Source: JANLSO01 sp031362405 (GTDB taxonomy: Bacteria > Actinomycetota > Thermoleophilia > Miltoncostaeales > Miltoncostaeaceae). From it: 17,427 nucleotides of DNA. Location of the stretch: assembly GCA_031362405.1 (NCBI GenBank), contig JANLSO010000153.1, positions 1-17,427 on the forward strand, given 5' to 3'. Shown here piece by piece: positions 14,905-17,427 of this stretch. Numbering within the stretch: position 1 is the first letter of the stretch; each line of letters starts with the position of its first letter. The notes under the pieces are model-generated. The model saw only the letters and a list, made by a program, of their open reading frames with translations, did not search any database and had not been told where the DNA came from. A program made the position numbers and the translations under genes.

Positions 14905-15734
14905 CTCACGCCCAGGAAGTCCGCGAGCCAGTCGTGGAACTCCTCATCGCTGAGGCGCTTGCGGGCGGCCGCCATCGCGATCGCGTCCTGACCGGCAGGG
15001 ACGCGAAACGGGGCGCCGGAATCCTCGGCGACACCGACGATGATGGCCGCGACATCCGCCCCACTGGTCGGATGCTGCTCGCGCCAGGTCCGGAACCCGG
15101 TGCGCAGATCAGCGAAGAGCTCGGCGTAGGGCCCCTCTCCACGGGCCATCGCTCCGGTTGCCTTTGTGGCCGAGGGAAAGTCGGTGTCGATCATTCCCGG
15201 CTCGACCATGGCGATTCTGATCCCGAACGGACGCAGCTCAACCCGCATCGCCTCCGACCACGCGCACATCGCGTACTTCGAGCCGTGGTACATCCCGAGC
15301 AACGGGTTGGTCACCTGGGCCCCAATCGAGGAGACATTCACGACGACCCCCTGCCTGGCCTGGCGCATGGAGGGAAGCACCGCTTGGGTCACCTCGACCG
15401 CTCCGAAGAGGTTGGTCTCGAACATCTGCCGCACAACGTCCATGTCGACCTCTTCGGCCGCGCCGAGCACCGCGTAGCCGGCGTTGTTGACCAGGCAGTC
15501 GAGCGCCCCGCCGGCGAGATCGTGGGCGGCGGCAACCCCGCAGGCGATCGCGGCTCGGTCGGTGACGTCCAGGTGCACGATGGAAAGCTGCGGATGGGGC
15601 GCGTACTCGGCCCGGGCCCGTTCGATGTCGCGAACACCCGCAACGGCGTTCCAGCCGCGCGCGAGGAACTCCTCGACGGTGGCCCGGCCGACCCCACGCC
15701 CGGCGCCGGTGACAAGAACAGTGCGACGACTCAT
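14895..15734 (-). CDS. short-chain dehydrogenase/reductase
   Basis: A 279-residue classical SDR. It has TGAGRGVGRAT (9-19, TGxxxGxG cofactor loop), LDVTD (55-59), NNAG (83-86), and the catalytic Ser136 (VNVSSIGAQ) with Tyr149-xxx-Lys153 (YHGSK). VEPGMIDTDF (177-186) is the usual segment after the active site. The basic residue after the glycine loop (R13) and the R at 35 suggest NADP(H), a weak inference. The substrate cannot be told from sequence. The ATG at 15734 has a -10 element seven bases upstream and no Shine-Dalgarno. It overlaps the glycerate kinase start, so the two probably act in one transcript. Confidence 0.88.
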   Translation of the reverse strand: MSRRTVLVTGAGRGVGRATVEEFLARGWNAVAGVRDIERARAEYAPHPQLSIVHLDVTDRAAIACGVAAAHDLAGGALDCLVNNAGYAVLGAAEEVDMDVVRQMFETNLFGAVEVTQAVLPSMRQARQGVVVNVSSIGAQVTNPLLGMYHGSKYAMCAWSEAMRVELRPFGIRIAMVEPGMIDTDFPSATKATGAMARGEGPYAELFADLRTGFRTWREQHPTSGADVAAIIVGVAEDSGAPFRVPAGQDAIAMAAARKRLSDEEFHDWLADFLGVRWE

Positions 15735-15741
15735 CGCCGCA

Positions 15742-15747
15742 ACGCTA
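15742..15747 (-). promoter_or_regulatory. -10 element for a leaderless dehydrogenase transcript
   Basis: TAGCGT on the minus strand (15747-15742) ends seven bases before the ATG at 15734, and no ribosome binding site lies between. This is the same layout as at rmlA, gpgS and the zinc-protease gene. No -35 is recognisable. Confidence 0.4.
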
Positions 15748-15807
15748 CCGGCCCCCGAACGCGACTACTCTGTTTTCGCGTCCCGGGCGGCGGGCCTTCA
15801 CCCCACC

Positions 15808-17427
15808 TCACCTCTCCGGTACCACGATCGGCATCTCGGCGGTGGGGGCGGCGGGGAGGGCGAGTGAGAGGGTGAAGGTGGCGCCCTCACCGGGGGTGGA
15901 GACAAGGTCGATGGTGCCGCCGTGGGCGCGCACCAAGCCGCGGGCGATGGCCAATCCCAGACCGGCGCTGCGGCCCTCGCGGCTGCGGTCGCCGCGATAG
16001 AAGCGGTCGAAGACGTACGGCTGCTCGTCGACGGGGATGCCCTCGCCGTCGTCGCGCACCGCCAAGAGCGCCCGACCGTCGGCGCGGGCAACCGATACGT
16101 CGATGTGCCCGCCGCGGGCGGTGTGGCGCAGAGCGTTGTCGATGAGGATGAGCAGCACCTGTTCGATCCTCGCGCCGTCGGCATTCACCGTCACAGGATC
16201 GGACGGAAGGGTTGCGTGAAGCGCGATGCCCTCGATCTCGGCGAGCGGGTGCCGTGAGCCGACAACTCCCTCGGCGAGGGCATCGAGGTCGATCATCTCC
16301 CGCTCGAGGGGAAGGGCGCCCGAGTCGAGCCGGGCCAGCTGGAGTTGCTCTTCGACGAGGCGCTCGAGCCGGTCGGCCTCGGTGCTCATCAGCGCCAGGA
16401 ACTGCTCGCGATGCGCGTCGTCGACGCGCGAGCCCTGCAGAAGCTCGATGAAGCCCTTCAGTGCGGCAAGCGGCGTCTTCAGCTCGTGGGAGACGTTGGC
16501 GACCAGATCGCGGCGGGCGCGGTCGAGGCGACGCTCATCGGTGACGTCGCGCATGGTCATCACGACGCCGGCATCGACATCAGCCAACCACGCGGTGTGT
16601 AACTCGAGCTCTGTGCCATCGCCCAGCACGACGATCCATGGTTCATCCGGGTCGGATGCGTCGGGCCCGGCCGCGAGGACGGCCTCGACCGCCTGCACGA
16701 CAACCGGGGGCAAGTCGGCCAGGTGCGCGGGAGACGAGTCGGCCGGAAATCCCAGAAGGCGTCGCGCGGCGGCGTTGACCAACAGCAGACGCCGATCGGG
16801 CGTGACGCCGAGAACCCCCTCGGCAAGAGAGGAGACCACGCCGCGCACACGGTCGCGCTCGCCGGTGATCTGACGGACCTGATTCTCGAGCCGGCCCGCC
16901 ATCACGTTGAGGCTGTCACCGAGGGTGGCGAGCTCTCGCGGCTCCATATGCGGAGCCCGCGCGGTGAGGTCGCCTCCGGCAAGTGCCGAGGCGGTGCGGG
17001 CCAAGCGCGCGATCCGAAGACCGATCAGGCGCGACAGGCCGTAGCCGGCGAGGGCCGCAAGGCCGAGAACGGCGGCCACGGCGAAGAACAGCCGCTGGCG
17101 CACGGGGCCGAGGCTGGCGCGCGATCGGCGGGCGACCGCCGCGGCCTCGATCGTGCCGGTGAGGTTGCCGCGGGCACTCAGCGGACCCACCGCGGCAATC
17201 GCACCCAGGTCACGTCGGGTGAGGGGTCGCGCGGCCCCGCCGACCGGAGTCGGGGGGAACGTCGACAGCAGCTTGCAGCAGCCGGCAGAGGCCACGACGA
17301 TGGGGGCAAGCGAACCGGCGTATCGGATGCGCACCTCGGCCCGTGTCGTGCGCGCCAGCTCGTCGGCGATCTGCTGCAGATCCGCGGTCGTCGGCTCGGA
17401 GAGGAAATCCTCCTCGACGCTGACCTC
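15808..17427 (-). CDS. PhoR-type sensor histidine kinase, partial
   Basis: The reading frame is open to the window edge, so the N-terminus is missing; 539 residues are visible. From the edge inward they hold part of an extracytoplasmic sensor region, then one transmembrane helix (LFFAVAAVLGLAALAGYGL, about 114-132), a HAMP domain (about 133-182), and a PAS-like domain (about 190-295; VVSSLAEGVLGV...LLLVNAAARRLLGF). HisKA follows with the phospho-acceptor His in NVSHELKTPLAALKG (near 16488). The HATPase domain has the N box LLILIDNALRHTARGG, G1 DDGEGIP, the F-box segment FDRFYRG and G2 SAGLGLAIARGL. The layout is that of PhoR/WalK-like kinases. The response regulator would be expected upstream, outside the window. 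The signal is unknown. It ends 73 bases before the dehydrogenase start. Confidence 0.92.
   Translation of the reverse strand, partial: EVSVEEDFLSEPTTADLQQIADELARTTRAEVRIRYAGSLAPIVVASAGCCKLLSTFPPTPVGGAARPLTRRDLGAIAAVGPLSARGNLTGTIEAAAVARRSRASLGPVRQRLFFAVAAVLGLAALAGYGLSRLIGLRIARLARTASALAGGDLTARAPHMEPRELATLGDSLNVMAGRLENQVRQITGERDRVRGVVSSLAEGVLGVTPDRRLLLVNAAARRLLGFPADSSPAHLADLPPVVVQAVEAVLAAGPDASDPDEPWIVVLGDGTELELHTAWLADVDAGVVMTMRDVTDERRLDRARRDLVANVSHELKTPLAALKGFIELLQGSRVDDAHREQFLALMSTEADRLERLVEEQLQLARLDSGALPLEREMIDLDALAEGVVGSRHPLAEIEGIALHATLPSDPVTVNADGARIEQVLLILIDNALRHTARGGHIDVSVARADGRALLAVRDDGEGIPVDEQPYVFDRFYRGDRSREGRSAGLGLAIARGLVRAHGGTIDLVSTPGEGATFTLSLALPAAPTAEMPIVVPER

Noticed and set aside
13855..14991. 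A 378-codon plus-strand open frame, and another at 14934-15875
   Set aside because: They are antisense shadows of the glycerate kinase and short-chain dehydrogenase genes, whose motifs are complete on the minus strand.

Overview
High-GC bacterial DNA, dense with genes and rich in GTG starts. Stop/start overlaps of the GTGA type are common, and several starts have a -10 hexamer directly upstream and no Shine-Dalgarno. A GpgS-type glucosyl-3-phosphoglycerate synthase and an S55 peptidase also occur. Together these suggest an actinobacterium, perhaps of the Thermoleophilia type; the class is an inference. The first ~130 bases are almost pure C and look like an assembly or sequencing artefact at a contig end.

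Layout. (1) 233-832 (-): a small four-helix membrane protein of unknown function. It is divergent from (2) 925-3921 (+): a tight three-gene operon for a diacetamido-uronic-acid-type nucleotide sugar. The genes are a WbpA-like UDP-HexNAc 6-dehydrogenase, a WbpB-like Gfo/Idh/MocA oxidoreductase and a WbpD-like left-handed beta-helix N-acetyltransferase; the matching aminotransferase is not in the window. (3) 3935-4826 (-): no intact gene. Reading all three minus frames shows the wreck of an HTH-nucleotidyltransferase (MNT) / HEPN gene pair, with the nucleotidyltransferase core excised and several frameshifts. An almost perfect 36-bp operator survives at its start. (4) 4878-6698 (-): a secreted SpoIVB-type (S55) serine peptidase-like protein with a structured leader. 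(5) 6964-9850 (-): rmlA-rmlD-rmlB for dTDP-rhamnose synthesis, with overlapping ends and a CTG start for rmlD; rmlC is absent. (6) 9971-11676 (+): gpgS and a HAD phosphatase, probably a glucosylglycerate pathway. (7) 11720-13348 (+): a secreted protein that joins a metzincin-like zinc-protease motif to a thioester-domain-like Cys/Gln pair. (8) 13463-13768 (+): a small secreted protein. (9) 13753-15734 (-): a short-chain dehydrogenase and a glycerate kinase, overlapping. (10) 15808-17427 (-): a PhoR-type sensor histidine kinase cut by the window end.

How they fit. Regions 2 and 5 supply activated sugars for a surface polysaccharide. Region 6 makes a glycerate-linked compatible solute or polysaccharide primer from 3-phosphoglycerate, and the glycerate kinase in region 9 could recycle glycerate, although it is a separate unit. 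Regions 4, 7 and 8 are exported proteins. The most unusual items are the zinc-protease/thioester fusion and the decayed MNT-HEPN module with its conserved paired operator.
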